A program made the position numbers and the translations under genes. The notes below the pieces were generated by a model that saw nothing but the letters and a program-made list of their open reading frames with translations, was not told the origin of the DNA and did not search any database. A DNA stretch of 64,000 nucleotides from Amycolatopsis benzoatilytica AK 16/65 (GTDB lineage: Bacteria > Actinomycetota > Actinomycetes > Mycobacteriales > Pseudonocardiaceae), in NCBI RefSeq assembly GCF_000383915.1, contig NZ_KB912942.1:7809279-7873278 (forward strand), written 5' to 3'. Position 1 is the first letter of the stretch, and each line of letters opens with the position of its first letter. Shown here one piece after another: positions 17,473 to 26,414 of the stretch.

Positions 17473-18894
17473 ATGCCGGAAAAGATCGACTACGACGCCA
17501 AGATCCCGAACAACGTGCACCTCGCCGACGACCGGAGGCTGCAGCGCGCGCTGGAGGGCTGGCAGCCGAAGTTCATGAACTGGTGGGGCGAGATGGGTCC
17601 CACGCTCGAGACCGAGGGCGTCTACCTGCGCACCGCGGTCAGCGTCGGGCGCGAGGGCTGGGCACACTTCGACCACGTCAACGTGCCGGATTACCGCTGG
17701 GGCATCTTCTTGGCCGAGCGGGATCCGGACCGCCGGATCGCGTTCGGAGAGCACGCCGGCGACGCGGTGTGGCAGCAGGTGCCCGGCGAGTACCGCGCCG
17801 ACCTGCAGCGGCTGATCGTGATCCAAGGCGACACCGAGCCGGCGTCGGTCGAGCAGCAGCGACTGCTCGGGCTGACCGCCCCTTCGCTGTATGACCTGCG
17901 GAACCTCTTCCAGGTGAACGTGGAGGAGGGGCGGCACCTGTGGGCGATGGTCTACCTGCTGCACGCCTACTTCGGCCGGGAAGGCCGCGACGAGGCCGAG
18001 GGCCTGCTGCTGCGCAACTCCGGCAGCCCGGACGCGCCGCGGATCCTCGGCGCGTTCAACGAGGAAACCGCCGACTGGCTCGCGTTCTACATGTTCACCT
18101 ACTTCACGGACCGGGACGGGAAGTACCAGCTCGGGACGTTGAAGGAGAGTTCGTTCGACCCGTTGTCGCGCACCTGCGAGTTCATGCTCAAGGAAGAGGC
18201 GCACCACATGATGGTGGGCACCACCGGCGTCGACCGGGTGGTGCAGCGCAGCGCGGAGCTGATCCGCGAGCACGACACCTATGACATCGCTTCGCACGGC
18301 GGCATCCCGCTCGACCTGATCCAGCGGTACCTGAACTTCCACTACACCGTGTCGCTCGACCTGTTCGGCAGCGAGACCTCCACGAACGCGGCGAACTACT
18401 ACACCGCCGGGCTCAAGGGCCGCTGGCAGGAAACCCGGCGGAAGGACGACCACAAGCTCACCGACGACAGCCGCGTGCTGGACCGTCCGCGCGACGACGG
18501 CACCTGGACGTCGGAGGAGATGCAGGCGATCCTGCTGCTGAACCTCGATCTGCGCGGCGAGTACACCGCGGACTGCCAGACCGGCGTGAACCGGTGGAAC
18601 AAGATCCTCGGCGACGCGGGCATCGACTTCCGGTTCGCGTTGCCGCACCCTGGTTTCAACCGCGAGGTGGGCATAAACTCCGGCCACCACGTGACTCCGG
18701 ACGGCAGCATCGTCGACGAGGCCACGTGGGAGGCAGCGCGGCACAAGTGGCTGCCGACGGCGGAGGACCTGACGTTCGTCCGGTCGCTCATGCACCCGGT
18801 GTACGAGCGCGGGAAGATCGCCAGCTGGGTCGCGCCGCCGCGGCAGGGCATCAACGGAAAACCTTTCGACTACGAGTACGTGTACCTCACCTGA
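17473..18894 (+). CDS. boxB: Benzoyl-CoA 2,3-epoxidase subunit BoxB
   Basis: 473 residues, di-iron oxygenase that epoxidises benzoyl-CoA. Iron-ligand motifs: NVEEGRHLWAM, FNEETADWLAFYMF and LKEEAHHMMVG. Length and N-terminus (KIDYDAKIPNNV) match the family. The electron donor BoxA (ferredoxin/reductase) normally encoded beside it is absent, so electrons must come from elsewhere. 11 nt separate it from the ligase gene. Confidence 0.95.
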   Translation: MPEKIDYDAKIPNNVHLADDRRLQRALEGWQPKFMNWWGEMGPTLETEGVYLRTAVSVGREGWAHFDHVNVPDYRWGIFLAERDPDRRIAFGEHAGDAVWQQVPGEYRADLQRLIVIQGDTEPASVEQQRLLGLTAPSLYDLRNLFQVNVEEGRHLWAMVYLLHAYFGREGRDEAEGLLLRNSGSPDAPRILGAFNEETADWLAFYMFTYFTDRDGKYQLGTLKESSFDPLSRTCEFMLKEEAHHMMVGTTGVDRVVQRSAELIREHDTYDIASHGGIPLDLIQRYLNFHYTVSLDLFGSETSTNAANYYTAGLKGRWQETRRKDDHKLTDDSRVLDRPRDDGTWTSEEMQAILLLNLDLRGEYTADCQTGVNRWNKILGDAGIDFRFALPHPGFNREVGINSGHHVTPDGSIVDEATWEAARHKWLPTAEDLTFVRSLMHPVYERGKIASWVAPPRQGINGKPFDYEYVYLT

Positions 18895-18905
18895 GGGGGG
18901 CACTG

Positions 18906-20468
18906 ATGACGGTTCCCGCGAACTTCAACGCCGCGGAGTACCTGCTCGGCCGCGGCCGTCCGGACGCGCTCGCAGTCGTGTCTCCGCGCCGCACGCTCAG
19001 CTACCGCGAACTCGCCGCCGAGTCGCGTCGGGTCGCCGCCAGGCTGCGCGCGCTCGGCGTGCGGCCGGAGGAGCGGGTGATGTTCTGCATGGTCGACGAC
19101 GTCGAGCTGCTGAGCGGGATCCTCGGCGCGATGCTCGCCGGCGCGGTCGCGGTGCCGGTGTCCACTATGGTCACCGGGCTGGAGCTGGGCCGGGTGCTGG
19201 CCGATTCGCGGGCGCGGGTGCTGTGCGTTTCCGGCGAATTCTCCGCGCAGGCGGTGGCCGCGCTGACCGGCGCGCCCGAGGTCACCGACGTGGTGCTGGA
19301 TCGTGCGGACCCAGCGGAGTTCCCGGCCGGGGTGCGCACTCATCGGTGGCCGCTGTCCGGTCCGGACGATCTGGCGCCGGCGTCCACTTGGGAGGATTCG
19401 CCGGCGCTGTGGCTGTACACGTCGGGGACCACCGGGCAGCCGAAGGGGGCGATGCATCGGCACGCGAGCATCCGCGAGGTGTGCTCGACCTACGCTGATC
19501 AGGTACTCGAAGTGTCCTCTTCGGACCGGTTCCTGTCGGTGCCGAAGCTGTTTTTCGCGTACGGGCTGGGTAATTCGGCGTTCTTTCCGCTCTCCTGCGG
19601 TGGTACGACCCTGTTGGAACCGACGCGTCCGACGCCGGGGTTGATCGCCGCGCGGGCGCGGGCGGATCGGCCGACGCTGTTCTTCGCGGTGCCGACGTTC
19701 TATGCGGCACTGCTGGCCAGTGACGTCCCGGACGATTCGTTTTCCTCGGTGCGGCACGCCGTTTCGGCGGGTGAACCGTTGCCCGCGGCATTGCTCACGC
19801 GGTTTCGGGACCGGTTCGGCGTTGAGATCCTGGACGGGATCGGTTCGACCGAGGCGCTGCACATCTTCCTGTCCAACCGGCCGCGGGCGGTGCGGCCGGG
19901 CAGTACCGGGGTCGCGGTTCCCGGGTACTCTGTCGAGCTTCGCGACGAGCAGGGCGCGGTGATCCGGGAATCTGGCCGGGCAGGCGAATTGTTCGTCGCC
20001 GGTCCGTCCCTCGCGACCGGGTACTGGGCGCGTTACGAGGCGACGAAACAGGTTTTCCAGGGTTCGTGGCTGCGCACCGGCGACAGCTACGTGCGCAACG
20101 AGGACGGTACGTATACCTGTCTCGGCCGGTTCGGCGACATGCTGAAGGCGGGCGGTATCTGGGTTTCTCCGTCCGAAGTGGAGGAGCGGCTGCTGCAGCA
20201 TCCGGCAGTGGCCGAGGTGGCGGTGGTCGCCGCGCCGGACGAGGACGGGTTGGACAAACCGGTGGCGTGTGTCGTCGCCGCGCCATCGGCCACTGTGGAC
20301 GCGGAGGAGCTGATCGAATTTTGCCGGGAAGGCTTGGCGGCGTTCAAACGGCCGCGCGGCGTGGTGGAGATGGCGGAGCTGCCGAAGACCGCCACCGGGA
20401 AGGTTCGGCGGAACGTGATCCGCGAACAGGTGCGCGAGTCGCTGCGGACGCCGCAGCCGCAACCGTGA
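18906..20468 (+). CDS. Benzoate-CoA ligase
   Basis: 520 residues, ANL-superfamily acyl-CoA synthetase. Motifs: LYTSGTTGQPKGAMHRH (A3), FFAYGLGNSAFFPLSCGG, DGIGSTEALHIFLSN (A5), TGDSY and LPKTATGKVRRN with the adenylation Lys. The first ~60 residues (NAAEYLLGRG) and FFAYGLGN resemble benzoate-CoA ligases. It feeds BoxB/BoxC by activating benzoate. RBS GAGGGGGG precedes the ATG. Confidence 0.9.
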   Translation: MTVPANFNAAEYLLGRGRPDALAVVSPRRTLSYRELAAESRRVAARLRALGVRPEERVMFCMVDDVELLSGILGAMLAGAVAVPVSTMVTGLELGRVLADSRARVLCVSGEFSAQAVAALTGAPEVTDVVLDRADPAEFPAGVRTHRWPLSGPDDLAPASTWEDSPALWLYTSGTTGQPKGAMHRHASIREVCSTYADQVLEVSSSDRFLSVPKLFFAYGLGNSAFFPLSCGGTTLLEPTRPTPGLIAARARADRPTLFFAVPTFYAALLASDVPDDSFSSVRHAVSAGEPLPAALLTRFRDRFGVEILDGIGSTEALHIFLSNRPRAVRPGSTGVAVPGYSVELRDEQGAVIRESGRAGELFVAGPSLATGYWARYEATKQVFQGSWLRTGDSYVRNEDGTYTCLGRFGDMLKAGGIWVSPSEVEERLLQHPAVAEVAVVAAPDEDGLDKPVACVVAAPSATVDAEELIEFCREGLAAFKRPRGVVEMAELPKTATGKVRRNVIREQVRESLRTPQPQP

Positions 20469-20481
20469 TCGACTGGCGCGC

Positions 20482-21336
20482 ATGATCGACGAGCACTTCG
20501 TGGTGGATGCCCACGTACACACTCCCCGGCTGCCGACACTGAAACCGGCGTGGCTCGACTGGGCGCGCGAGTTCGCGGGTGAATACCCGTGGCGCACGGT
20601 GTACGACGCCGAGGGCACGGTGATCCCGGCTGCGATGGACGACCTGATGGCGAGCGAGGGCGTCGATCGGGTGCTGTTGTTCTCCGAATACAGCCCGCGG
20701 GCGACCGGGATCCAGCCGATTGAGGACAATCTGCCGCTGGCCGAATACAACCCGGAACGGTTTCGCCTGGTGGCGAACGTCAACCCGCATCTGCATCATC
20801 CGCTGGCCGCCGAGGTGGAACGGCAGCTCGCGCTCGGCGCGGTAGCGCTGAAGATCCACCCGGTGCACGGCGCGTTTTCCCCCGCGGACAAGGAGCTGTA
20901 CCCGGTCTATGCGCTGTGCGCCGAACGCGGCGTGCCGGTGATCCTCCATTCTGGACTGTCGGTGTTCCCCGGCTCGCGCGCGAGTTACGGCGATCCCGCG
21001 CTGTTGTCCGACGTGGTCGAGGATTTCCCGTCGGTGAACTTCGTATTCGCGCACGGCGGCCGGGGCTGGTGGTACGACGTAGCGGCGTTCATGGCCCAGT
21101 CGCGGCCGAACGTCTGGCTGGACCTGGCCGGCCTGCCGCCGAAGAAGCTGCCGGAGTACTACGCGCGCTTCGATCTCGTGCGATTGGCGCGAAAGTGGAT
21201 CTTCGGCACCGACTGGCCCGGTGTCCCGGGCACCGCGACGAACGTCCGCGCGGTAGCCGACCTCGGATTGCCGGCCGACGTGCTGGAAGGCGTGCTGTCC
21301 GGCAACGCGGTGCGGCTGATGCCGGGCTTGCGCTGA
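20482..21336 (+). CDS. Amidohydrolase-family TIM-barrel protein in the box cluster
   Basis: 284 residues, amidohydrolase_2 (ACMSD-like) type. Metal-site features: DAHVHTP near residue 9, KIHPVHG, HSGLSVF, FAHGGRG and FGTDWPG. It follows the ligase by 13 nt on the same strand, so it is probably co-transcribed. A hydrolase of this kind is not one of the core box enzymes; a role in hydrolysing a CoA-derived lactone or a shunt product is possible but unproven. Confidence 0.85.
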   Translation: MIDEHFVVDAHVHTPRLPTLKPAWLDWAREFAGEYPWRTVYDAEGTVIPAAMDDLMASEGVDRVLLFSEYSPRATGIQPIEDNLPLAEYNPERFRLVANVNPHLHHPLAAEVERQLALGAVALKIHPVHGAFSPADKELYPVYALCAERGVPVILHSGLSVFPGSRASYGDPALLSDVVEDFPSVNFVFAHGGRGWWYDVAAFMAQSRPNVWLDLAGLPPKKLPEYYARFDLVRLARKWIFGTDWPGVPGTATNVRAVADLGLPADVLEGVLSGNAVRLMPGLR

Positions 21337-21343
21337 CACTGCT

Positions 21344-21374
21344 TCGGCCAGAACACGCGGTGCCCGCTGGCCGA
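21344..21374. terminator. Hairpin between convergent amidohydrolase and HxlR genes
   Basis: TCGGCCAG (21344-21351) pairs perfectly with CTGGCCGA (21367-21374), 15-nt loop, in the 39-nt convergent gap. No U-tract on either side. Position suggests a shared bidirectional terminator. Confidence 0.5.
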
Positions 21375-21375
21375 G

Positions 21376-21891
21376 TCAGGCGCTTCTCTCTCGTCGTGCG
21401 ACTTCTTGGTACGCCGCCTCGAGCCGCTCCAGCGGACCGGGGCCGGCCGGGTCGACCGGAGGGGCGCCGAGGTGGCGCACACGCAGTTCGTCCATCAGTT
21501 CCGCGATGAACGCCGGCCCCTCGGCGCGCATGAGTTCCTGGCGGGTGCGCAGTTCCGGGGTGCCTTCGCGCCAGTCCAGGCCCCAGTTGCCGAGCGCGAA
21601 CAGGATCGGCACGGTCTGGATGCCGGCCTCGGTGAGGCTGTACCGGGCACGCTGCCCGCGCGTGACTTCTTCCTTGGTGAGAATGCCCGCCGCGACGAGC
21701 TTTTTCAGGCGGTCGCTGAGGATGTTGGACGCGATGCCCTCGAGGGAGCCGGCGAGCAGTTCCCGGAAGTACCTGCGGTCGCCGAAGATCATGTCGCGCA
21801 GCACCAGGAAGGACCAGTGATCGCCAAGGGCTTCGACGGCGGCGTTGATCGCGCAGCCGGACCTCGGTCCCTCGGTCGCCGCTCGAGCCAT
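21376..21891 (-). CDS. HxlR-family transcriptional regulator
   Basis: 171 residues. The HxlR pattern is clear: SGCAINAAVEALGDHWSFLVLRDMIFG with the N-terminal redox-type Cys, RYFRELL, GIASNILSDRLKKLVAAGILTKE, and the YSLTEAGIQTVPILFALGNWG region. It is divergent from a dihydrofolate-reductase-like gene across an inverted repeat, and probably controls both. Confidence 0.92.
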   Translation of the reverse strand: MARAATEGPRSGCAINAAVEALGDHWSFLVLRDMIFGDRRYFRELLAGSLEGIASNILSDRLKKLVAAGILTKEEVTRGQRARYSLTEAGIQTVPILFALGNWGLDWREGTPELRTRQELMRAEGPAFIAELMDELRVRHLGAPPVDPAGPGPLERLEAAYQEVARRERSA

Positions 21892-21936
21892 CTCGCGCCC
21901 TCCTTGACGTCGCCGGATGCCGCGAACTACGGTAGT

Positions 21937-21959
21937 AGTGATTTCATTTTACAATCACT
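21937..21959. promoter_or_regulatory. Candidate HxlR operator
   Basis: AGTGATT (21937-21943) and AATCACT (21953-21959) form a 7-bp inverted repeat with a 9-nt AT-rich centre, in the 82-nt divergent gap. AT content is far above the background. Size and position fit HxlR dimers. Confidence 0.55.
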
Positions 21960-21973
21960 TTGGAGCGGCGGCA

Positions 21974-22615
21974 ATGGGACAAGTGCGTGTCGACCTCACC
22001 ATCTCCCTCGACGGCTACGCCACAACCACCGACCAGACCCCGGAAGACCCGATGGGCCCGGACTGGACCCGTCTTCAGGCCGCGTACATGGCGACGCGGA
22101 CCTTCCAGGAGCGCGTCTTCCACAAGACGGGCGAGGGAACCACTGGGGTGGACAACGACTACGCCGCGGCCTACTTCCAGGGCGTCGGCGCCGAAATCAT
22201 GGGCGCGGGCATGTTCGGCCTGCACGCGCATCCCGGCGACCCGGACTGGCGGGGCTGGTGGGGGCCGAACCCGCCGTTCGGCTGCCCGGTTTTCGTGCTC
22301 ACCCACGAATCGCGGCCCTCCTTGGAGATGGAAGGAGGGACAGTCTTCCATTTCGTGCAGGCTTCGATCGAGGAAACCCTTTCGCGTGCCCGGGAAGCGG
22401 CGGGAGACAGCGACGTCCGCATCGGTGGCGGGATTCGCGTGGTGCGGTCGTACCTGGCGGCCGGGCTGGTGGATCGGCTGCACGTCGGCATCACGCCGAT
22501 CTTGCTGGGGCGCGGCGAGAATCTCTGGGCGGACATGCGCGAACTCGAACGGGGGTACCAGGTGCGCAGCGAGGTCGCGGAGAGCGGGACTATTCATGTG
22601 ACGTTCTCTCGCTGA
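21974..22615 (+). CDS. Dihydrofolate reductase-family (RibD C-terminal) protein
   Basis: 213 residues from ATG 21974; an ORF extension upstream runs through the operator. RibD_C fold: VRVDLTISLDGYAT, GAEIMGAGMFG, PVFVLTHESRP, DVRIGGGIRVVRSYLAAGLVDRLHVGITPILLGRG. NADPH-dependent reduction of a small molecule is likely; stand-alone family members are not proven in folate or flavin synthesis. Confidence 0.88.
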   Translation: MGQVRVDLTISLDGYATTTDQTPEDPMGPDWTRLQAAYMATRTFQERVFHKTGEGTTGVDNDYAAAYFQGVGAEIMGAGMFGLHAHPGDPDWRGWWGPNPPFGCPVFVLTHESRPSLEMEGGTVFHFVQASIEETLSRAREAAGDSDVRIGGGIRVVRSYLAAGLVDRLHVGITPILLGRGENLWADMRELERGYQVRSEVAESGTIHVTFSR

Positions 22616-22658
22616 AACCGGCGGTGAGGTTTTCCCCTGGCGCTCCGCTCCCGCTGAA

Positions 22659-22713
22659 GTCCGTGAAGGGCCCCTTGAGGGAATCTAAGTCCGGCAGGGT
22701 GCCCTTCGCGGAC
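22659..22713. repeat. 55-nt palindromic repeat, copy A
   Basis: Starts GTCCGTGAAGGGCCCCTT and ends GTGCCCTTCGCGGAC, with inner segment GAGGGAATCTAAGTCC. Same 55-nt length as copies B and C. The right arm has diverged. It lies 44 nt after the reductase gene. Confidence 0.85.
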
Positions 22714-22868
22714 AGTCTGCACCGCGAGCCGGGACCGAGGCGTTTCCGGCTCCTCCGGATACCCGACGCGCTAGTCGATCACCCGATTCGGCATCGCCCC
22801 CGACGGCGGGGATCCGCCGAGATGTCCGGTCCGTCTGTATTGCCGACCGTGCAGGAAGGGGCGTCGGG

Positions 22869-23372
22869 ATGGATGACCAGGACGAGATTCGCCGGGTGTC
22901 GGCGAGGGTTTCGCGGATCATCAGCGCGAACGCGGGGCTCCGCGGCGAAGCCGACGACGCCTGCCAGGCGGCCTGGCTGGAATTCCTGACCCGGCCGCCG
23001 ATCCTGCGCGACCCGGGTGCGTTGCCGGGCTGGCTCGCGACCGTGGCGCGTCGATACGCGTTGCGCGCGGTGGAAACCCGTGCGCGGATGACCTGGGTGG
23101 ACGATTCGCGGCTGGAATCGCGGTCGCCGGTCGATCCGCCGGAGTGTTCGGTGCTGGCCGCGGAACTGGGCTCCGCACTGTGGCGAGCGGTGGACGAGTT
23201 CCCTGACCGGCATCGGCGGCTGATGTTGCTGCTGGCGCATTGTCCGGACCTGAGGCATCGCGAACTGGCGGCTGAGCTGGGGGTGTCGCCCGCGAGTGTG
23301 TCGCGGATCCGGCAGCGATGCCTGGACGTTCTCCGGCGCAGGCTGGAGGCGGAAGGTTTCAGCTGTCCGTGA
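22869..23372 (+). CDS. Small sigma-70-family (ECF-like) sigma factor
   Basis: 167 residues. Region 2: ANAGLRGEADDACQAAWLEFLTRPP then LPGWLATVARRYALRAVETR; region 4: HRRLMLLLAHCPDLRHRELAAELGVSPASVSRIRQRCLDVLRRRL. No linked anti-sigma factor is visible. GGGAT upstream of the ATG is a weak RBS. Neighbours are unrelated. Confidence 0.85.
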   Translation: MDDQDEIRRVSARVSRIISANAGLRGEADDACQAAWLEFLTRPPILRDPGALPGWLATVARRYALRAVETRARMTWVDDSRLESRSPVDPPECSVLAAELGSALWRAVDEFPDRHRRLMLLLAHCPDLRHRELAAELGVSPASVSRIRQRCLDVLRRRLEAEGFSCP

Positions 23373-23405
23373 GCGCCGGCGCGTGGCCGAATCCGTCCGC
23401 CGGCC

Positions 23406-23870
23406 TCACCCGTTCACCGACCGGAGAGTCCGCATCGCCTCCGCCAGTCCGGCCGCGTCGTCGCCCAGCGGCGTCAGCACGATGCGGCGCAAGATCTCCG
23501 CGCAGGCCGAGCGGGCGGCGACGGCCACTTCCAGTCCGTGTTCGGTCAGTGCGGCGAACGTGACTCGCCGGTCGTGCGGGCTGGGCACCCGGCAGATCAG
23601 GTCCGCCGCGACCAGCCGGTCCGCGACCTTGGTGAATCCGCCGCTGGACAGGGCCGCTTCGGTCGCCAGCCGGGTCATCGGCATCCGGTGTTCCGGCGAG
23701 CGCACCAGGCGCATCAGGATGTCGAACGACGCCGGGGCCAGGCCGAACCGGTCGGCGATCTCGCCCATCAGCGTGTTCTGGGTGGCCAGGTAGCCCTCGA
23801 TCACCAGGCCCCACCACGTCACGATCTCGTCGTCGTCGGTGCACGGGTCGGCGAGGGGATCGGACGTCAC
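23406..23870 (-). CDS. MarR-family transcriptional regulator
   Basis: 154 residues from GTG 23870 (VTSDPLADPC); a longer ORF would start in the divergent gap. Winged helix: FGLAPASFDILMRLV, MPMTRLATEAALSSGGFTKVADRLVAADLICRVPSPHDRRVTFAALT. Divergent from the dipeptidase gene 117 nt away, a plausible target. Ligand unknown. Confidence 0.88.
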   Translation of the reverse strand: MTSDPLADPCTDDDEIVTWWGLVIEGYLATQNTLMGEIADRFGLAPASFDILMRLVRSPEHRMPMTRLATEAALSSGGFTKVADRLVAADLICRVPSPHDRRVTFAALTEHGLEVAVAARSACAEILRRIVLTPLGDDAAGLAEAMRTLRSVNG

Positions 23871-23986
23871 CCGCAACACTCTACCCGGATTACATCTTGC
23901 GCGCGAGAGGTTCCCGGGGCAACGAAGGGGCGAGAAGGCGTTCCGGAGCACGGCGCGGCACGGGCGTGTCTCGCTAGGGTCGAGGC

Positions 23987-25117
23987 ATGACCGAGCTGAC
24001 CCGCGCGCAGAACCTGCTCGCCACCACGATCCTCGCCGACGGACACAACGATCTGCCGTGGGCGCTGCGGATGAAAGCCGGGCCCAACCCGGTCGAAGCG
24101 GTTGCCGCGGTGGACCTCACCGCGGACCAGCCGACGCTGCACACCGACTTCCCGAAGCTCGCCGCGGGCAAGCTCGGCCTGCAGTTCTGGTCGGTGTACG
24201 TGCCGTGCGAGTTCAAGGGCGACAGCGCGGTCACCGCGGTGCTCGAACAGATCGAGGTGGTGCACCAGCTGGCTGAGCGCTATCCGGACCGGCTCCGCCT
24301 GGTGACCACGGCGGACGAGGCCGAGGCTGCCTTCGCGGACGGGCGGATCGCTTCCCTGCTGGGAGCCGAAGGCGGCCACAGCATCTCGGAATCCCTTGGC
24401 GTGCTGCGGATCCTGCGCCGTCTCGGGGTCCGGTACATGACGCTGACGCACAACTTCAACACCACCTGGGCGGACTCCGGCACCGACCGGCCCGAACACG
24501 GCGGGCTGACCGAGTTCGGCCGCGAGGTCGTTCGGGAGATGAACCGGATCGGCATGCTCGTCGACCTTTCGCACGTCGCGCCGAGCACCATGCGCGCCGC
24601 GCTCGAGGTGTCCGAGGCACCGGTGATCTTCAGTCATTCGTCCTGCCGCGCGGTCAACGACCACCCCCGCAACATTCCGGACGACGTCCTCGCCCAGTTG
24701 CCCGGCAACGGCGGCGTCGCGATGGTCACCTTCGTGCCCGCCTTCGTCTCGGCCGCGGTCACCGAATGGGACAACCAGCTCAAGGCCGCCATGGAAGCCG
24801 CCGGACAGGAGTTCCTGGACCTCGGCCAGCGCGGCCGGTTCGTCGAGACCTGGGACGCGCCGCCCAAGCCGGCCACGACGGTCGCGGACGTCGTCGCGCA
24901 CATCGAGCACGCCCGCGAGGTCGCCGGCATCGACCACATCGGGCTCGGCGGCGACTACGACGGCGTCGGCGCGCTGCCCGAAGGGTTGGAGGACGTGTCG
25001 AAGTATCCGGTGCTCATCGCTGCCCTGATGGAGCGCGGCTGGAGCGACGAGGACTGCGCGAAACTCGCCGGCCAGAACACGCTGCGCGTGCTGCGCGACG
25101 TCGACGCGAAGCTGTGA
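23987..25117 (+). CDS. Membrane-dipeptidase-type (M19) peptidase
   Basis: 376 residues, renal dipeptidase family with binuclear zinc. Motifs: DGHNDLPWALR (HxD), EGGHSI, LTHNFNTTWADS, VDLSHV, FSHSSCRAVNDHPRN and GLGGDYDG. No signal peptide, so probably cytoplasmic, splitting L,D- or L,L-dipeptides. Length fits the family. Confidence 0.93.
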   Translation: MTELTRAQNLLATTILADGHNDLPWALRMKAGPNPVEAVAAVDLTADQPTLHTDFPKLAAGKLGLQFWSVYVPCEFKGDSAVTAVLEQIEVVHQLAERYPDRLRLVTTADEAEAAFADGRIASLLGAEGGHSISESLGVLRILRRLGVRYMTLTHNFNTTWADSGTDRPEHGGLTEFGREVVREMNRIGMLVDLSHVAPSTMRAALEVSEAPVIFSHSSCRAVNDHPRNIPDDVLAQLPGNGGVAMVTFVPAFVSAAVTEWDNQLKAAMEAAGQEFLDLGQRGRFVETWDAPPKPATTVADVVAHIEHAREVAGIDHIGLGGDYDGVGALPEGLEDVSKYPVLIAALMERGWSDEDCAKLAGQNTLRVLRDVDAKL

Positions 25118-25165
25118 GCACCGCTTGAGATAGCGGATCACTGCGAGTGGGCGGACAATCACGAC

Positions 25166-25573
25166 ATGTCTCACGCGCGAAATGACGGCCCCGACCGGGT
25201 CGCGAAATCGGAGATCCCCGAGGCGCCGGGCGCCGAGGTGCCCGGCGCGCTCGACCCGGCCGGCGCTCCCGCCGGCGAAGCCGTACCGCCGGCCGTAACG
25301 AAACCGCCTGCCCGTAAACCCGGCAAGATGAAGCCGACGCGGATCAGCGGCACCTGGATCGCCGTGGTCGTGGCGATCGTGGTGCTGGCGTTCCTGCTGG
25401 TCTTCATCCTGCAGAACCTGGACACCGCGACCGTCCACTTCCTCGGCGCGTCCGGCTCGATGCCGCTCGCGGTGGCGATGCTCTTCTCCGCCATCGCGGG
25501 CGCGGCGCTGGTCGCGCTGATCGGCGGAGCGCGCATCCTCCAGCTGCGGAAACAAGCGCGCCGCCGCCGCTGA
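25166..25573 (+). CDS. LapA-domain (DUF1049) membrane protein
   Basis: 135 residues. A 55-residue Ala/Pro-rich cytosolic N-terminus precedes TM1 (about 64-85), the LapA signature ILQNLDTATVHFLGASGSMPLAVAML, TM2 (about 97-120) and a basic tail. Homologues act in envelope or lipopolysaccharide assembly in Gram-negatives; the actinobacterial role is unknown. Confidence 0.85.
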   Translation: MSHARNDGPDRVAKSEIPEAPGAEVPGALDPAGAPAGEAVPPAVTKPPARKPGKMKPTRISGTWIAVVVAIVVLAFLLVFILQNLDTATVHFLGASGSMPLAVAMLFSAIAGAALVALIGGARILQLRKQARRRR

Positions 25574-26323
25574 TCAGAGCCGGCACCACTCCGGAGCGCG
25601 CAGGCTCAGCAGGATCTCGCATACCGCGGGATCCCCGCTGACCTGCGCCTTCGCTGCCGGAAGGCCGCTGCAGGACCGCCAGAACGCGTCCGCGTCCACC
25701 GTCAGCGTCGCGAGCGGAGACCGAGACGTGGCTGCCCCGCGGTCGATCGCCCATCCGTCCGAAGCGGCTCGCACCGTCCATCGCCCGGCCCCGTCGATCG
25801 TGCACGCCACCTGCCGCCCGGTCCGCGCGGCGATGTCGCGCAACGCCTGCGGCAGGGACCGCAGGAACGTGTCCACGACGGGCGTCCGAAACTCCGGCTC
25901 GTCGAGCAGCGGCACGCCCACCGCCTCGCGGATCTGCTGGTGGTGCACCCACTGCTCGGCATAGTCCCGGGCGACGGTCAGCCACAACGGAGCCGGTCCG
26001 TCCAGGTCGCGGTGCTTCCACAGTTCGGTCAGCTGGGCGGTGCTGTCCACGAACATCGCGAACAGCACCTCCGGCGACATCAGCCGGAACGCCGGCACCC
26101 ACGCCTCGACCGGCCCGTCGCCGGCGTGCCCGTCCCGCTCCCGGGACAGCCGCCGCAGCTTCAAGCCCAGCACGTGCGCGGTGAGGTCGTGCACCGTCCA
26201 CTCGCCGGCCGCCGGCTTGGCCCACTCCGCCGCCCGCAGCCCGGACAGCACGTCGATCAGCGCTTGTTCCTCGCGGGCGAGCAGCGGCAGCACGTCGATC
26301 GGCGGTCCCCACGGCGCGGTCAT
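25574..26323 (-). CDS. Mycothiol-dependent maleylpyruvate isomerase-family protein
   Basis: 249 residues from ATG 26323. DinB/MDMPI-like helical bundle: EWTVHDLTAHVLGLK near residue 60 and AEQWVHHQQIREAVG near 135 supply the metal-binding His residues; a C-terminal SCP2-like segment (TLTVDADAFWRSCSGL) follows. Such proteins may use mycothiol as cofactor, consistent with an actinomycete. Substrate unknown. The stop is directly against the convergent LapA gene. Confidence 0.82.
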   Translation of the reverse strand: MTAPWGPPIDVLPLLAREEQALIDVLSGLRAAEWAKPAAGEWTVHDLTAHVLGLKLRRLSRERDGHAGDGPVEAWVPAFRLMSPEVLFAMFVDSTAQLTELWKHRDLDGPAPLWLTVARDYAEQWVHHQQIREAVGVPLLDEPEFRTPVVDTFLRSLPQALRDIAARTGRQVACTIDGAGRWTVRAASDGWAIDRGAATSRSPLATLTVDADAFWRSCSGLPAAKAQVSGDPAVCEILLSLRAPEWCRL

Positions 26324-26414
26324 GCGCGTATCCAACACCCACGAGAGCGGCAGCACAGGGCCATCCGGCCTACTCGCAGGTAGCATCATCGCGAACAGCG
26401 AGGGGAGCACGCCC

